This document shows, piece by piece, positions 62,406 through 64,000 of a stretch of DNA of 64,000 nt. A program made the position numbers and the translations under genes. Position 1 is the first letter of the stretch. Every line of letters starts with the position of its first letter. The notes under the pieces were generated by a model. That model had not been told where the DNA came from. It saw only the letters and a list, made by a program, of their open reading frames with translations, and ran no database searches. This DNA is from Dallia pectoralis (lineage: Eukaryota > Chordata > Actinopteri > Esociformes > Umbridae): positions 9,965,316-10,029,315 of the forward strand of contig CM055753.1 in NCBI GenBank assembly GCA_029465975.1, written 5' to 3'.

Positions 62406-62737
62406 TATAGAACATGGCCCTAATGCGAAAGGTTAGACACAGAGCTCCTGGAGAGACCCGGTGCCAGTTCCTGACATTCTCATCTTTTAATCTCCCAAAC
62501 GGCACACATTATTTATTTAGTGCTGTCACATTTCCACCTGGCACCCCGCCCTAGGAGATACGTCCCACCCTTCGTCTCTCCGCGTTGCCGGTCATCTAGC
62601 TGCCATTGTCCCCTTTCTGCACATGAACACATACCTGGACTGTCTTATTGTGCACGCCTGTTTCATATTCCCTCTTTAACATGTGTGCATGCAGGCCTCC
62701 CCATTACCCAGTGTGTTTGTCCGGCATTGTTTGGTGT

Positions 62738-62750
62738 TATTGTGTGTGTG

Positions 62751-62786
<36 letters not shown>

Positions 62787-62787
62787 A
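62738..62787. repeat. (TG)n microsatellite
   Basis: TG dinucleotides with one TGCG. Confidence 0.9.
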
Positions 62788-62804
62788 CAGATGGAATGAT
62801 GAGA

Positions 62805-63330
62805 AGAAAGAACATATCCTACCTCGAGTTTATACTGTTAAAACCAGGAGAACATATCCTACCTCCAGTTTATACTGTTAAAACCAGGAGAACATATCCT
62901 ACCTCCAGTTTATACTGTTAAAACCAGAAGAACATATCCTACCTACAGTTTATACTGTTAAAACCAGAAGAACATATCCTACCTACAGTTTATACTGTTA
63001 AAACCAGGAGAACATATCCTACCTCCAGTTTATACTGTTAAAACCAGGAGAACATATCCTACCTCCAGTTTATACTGTTAAAACCAGAAGAACATATCCT
63101 ACCTCCAGTTTATACTGTTAAAACCAGGAGAACATATCCTACCTCCAGTTTATACTGTTAAAACCAGAAGAACATATCCTACCTCCAGTTTATAACTGTT
63201 AAAACCAGGAGAACATATCCTACCTCCAGTTTATACTGTTAAAACCAGAAGAACATATCCTACCTCCAGTTTATAACTGTTAAAACCAGGAGAACATATC
63301 CTACCTCCAGTTTATAACTGTTAAAACAGG
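62805..63330. repeat. 40-bp minisatellite, about 13 copies
   Basis: Units are agaacatatcctacctccag then tttatactgttaaaaccagg. The last copies have 41 bp (tataactg). Confidence 0.96.
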
Positions 63331-63860
63331 GAGAAAGTCTTCTGAAAGTCTCCTACCTGCAGTCCATAACTGCTCAGCGGAGGAGAAACCCTCCCACCAG
63401 CGTCTGACTCAGTAATGCCCGATTTTATTTTCTGTTCTGTAGCATCCATATTTCAGAACTAGGTCAGAATGATTTCAGTCCCATCTGTTTATTCCCCCAT
63501 AAGACACCTCACTGACTGTTCCAAATGCAGGAATGAAAGAGGGAGAATGTGATTGAGAACAGCAGGGGGAAGATATAGGGTTACTCGAAATGGATCAATG
63601 GGCCAGAATTATGTCGTATTTTCCACGGCACATCTGCGTAAATAAAGAACCGTAAGTCATTTGATGAAGTCAAAGCAACGCAGCGAAACATGTTGCAACG
63701 GTCATTTCATCCAAGACACAAAATATTCACAGCTTAAATAATATATTTTCAATCACCATGACTACGGCGGGACCTATCTCATGGGAATTGCCAAACATAA
63801 TAACCAAACCCAATATAAAATGTAAAGCCAAAACCTCAGTACACGTATGTTGACAGAGTA
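63331..63860. other. Upstream flank, no gene seen
   Basis: Nothing recognised. Confidence 0.45.
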
Positions 63861-64000
63861 CAGGGCCGGCCCGCCGCATAGTCGGTACTGCCAGGGGGCG
63901 CAAACGAGTGAAAAATAACAGTACAAATTGGCTGCATTGCTTGGGGGGGGGGCACCAGCTAAAACCTTGCCTGGGGCACCATAATGGTTGGGGCCGGCCC
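63861..64000. mobile_element. Possible DNA transposon (hAT-like non-autonomous) cut by window edge
   Basis: Starts with cagggccggcccgcc. The window ends in ggggccggccc, which is inverted relative to the start. This suggests terminal inverted repeats of a ~140-bp element. The flanking target duplication cannot be checked because the right flank lies outside. Confidence 0.45.

Overview
The window looks like teleost genomic DNA. It holds one host gene on the minus strand, spread over a very large intron. The rest is tandem repeats plus a few retrotransposon fragments. L2-type 3' tails, a 5S-derived SINE and a degenerate short repeat with 'gtgcactac' and 'catttgggac' motifs suggest a salmonid- or pike-like fish (Protacanthopterygii). 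That placement is inference from recalled repeat families. No bacterial-type features are present.

Gene: a GABA-B receptor subunit 2-like gene (gabbr2 or a close paralogue) runs right to left. Coding exon 1 is at 57455-57766 (signal peptide and start of the Venus-flytrap N-lobe). Coding exon 2 is at 17332-17469 (46 residues, from CDNAKGL to GWNLVQ). Both junctions are phase 0 with GT/AG signals. Intron 1 is about 40.0 kb, and intron 2 runs past the left edge. A CpG-rich leader and probable promoter lie at about 57770-58580, and 58.6-64 kb is upstream flank. Exon 3 was not seen.

Repeats: about 25 minisatellites (unit roughly 10-58 bp) and many CA/TG, GA/CT and TA tracts fill the introns. Several have periods divisible by three, so they give long open frames on both strands that are not genes. 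An L2-like LINE with a largely open RT domain (about 11.8-14.95 kb) sits in intron 2 antisense to the gene. A 5S rRNA-headed SINE is at 47424-47950, other dispersed repeat pieces are at 1-165, 59.7-60.0, 60.3-60.5 and 62.0-62.2 kb, and a possible DNA-transposon end starts at 63861.

Main observation: the 38-bp minisatellite at 15682-17331 abuts the donor side of exon 2. It is a tandem amplification of the exon 2 / intron 2 junction itself. On the coding strand each unit carries a 24-nt near-copy of the exon end, the GT donor and 13 nt of intron. The true 5' splice site is therefore the first of about 44 look-alike donors, roughly a dozen of which are identical to it over the donor core.
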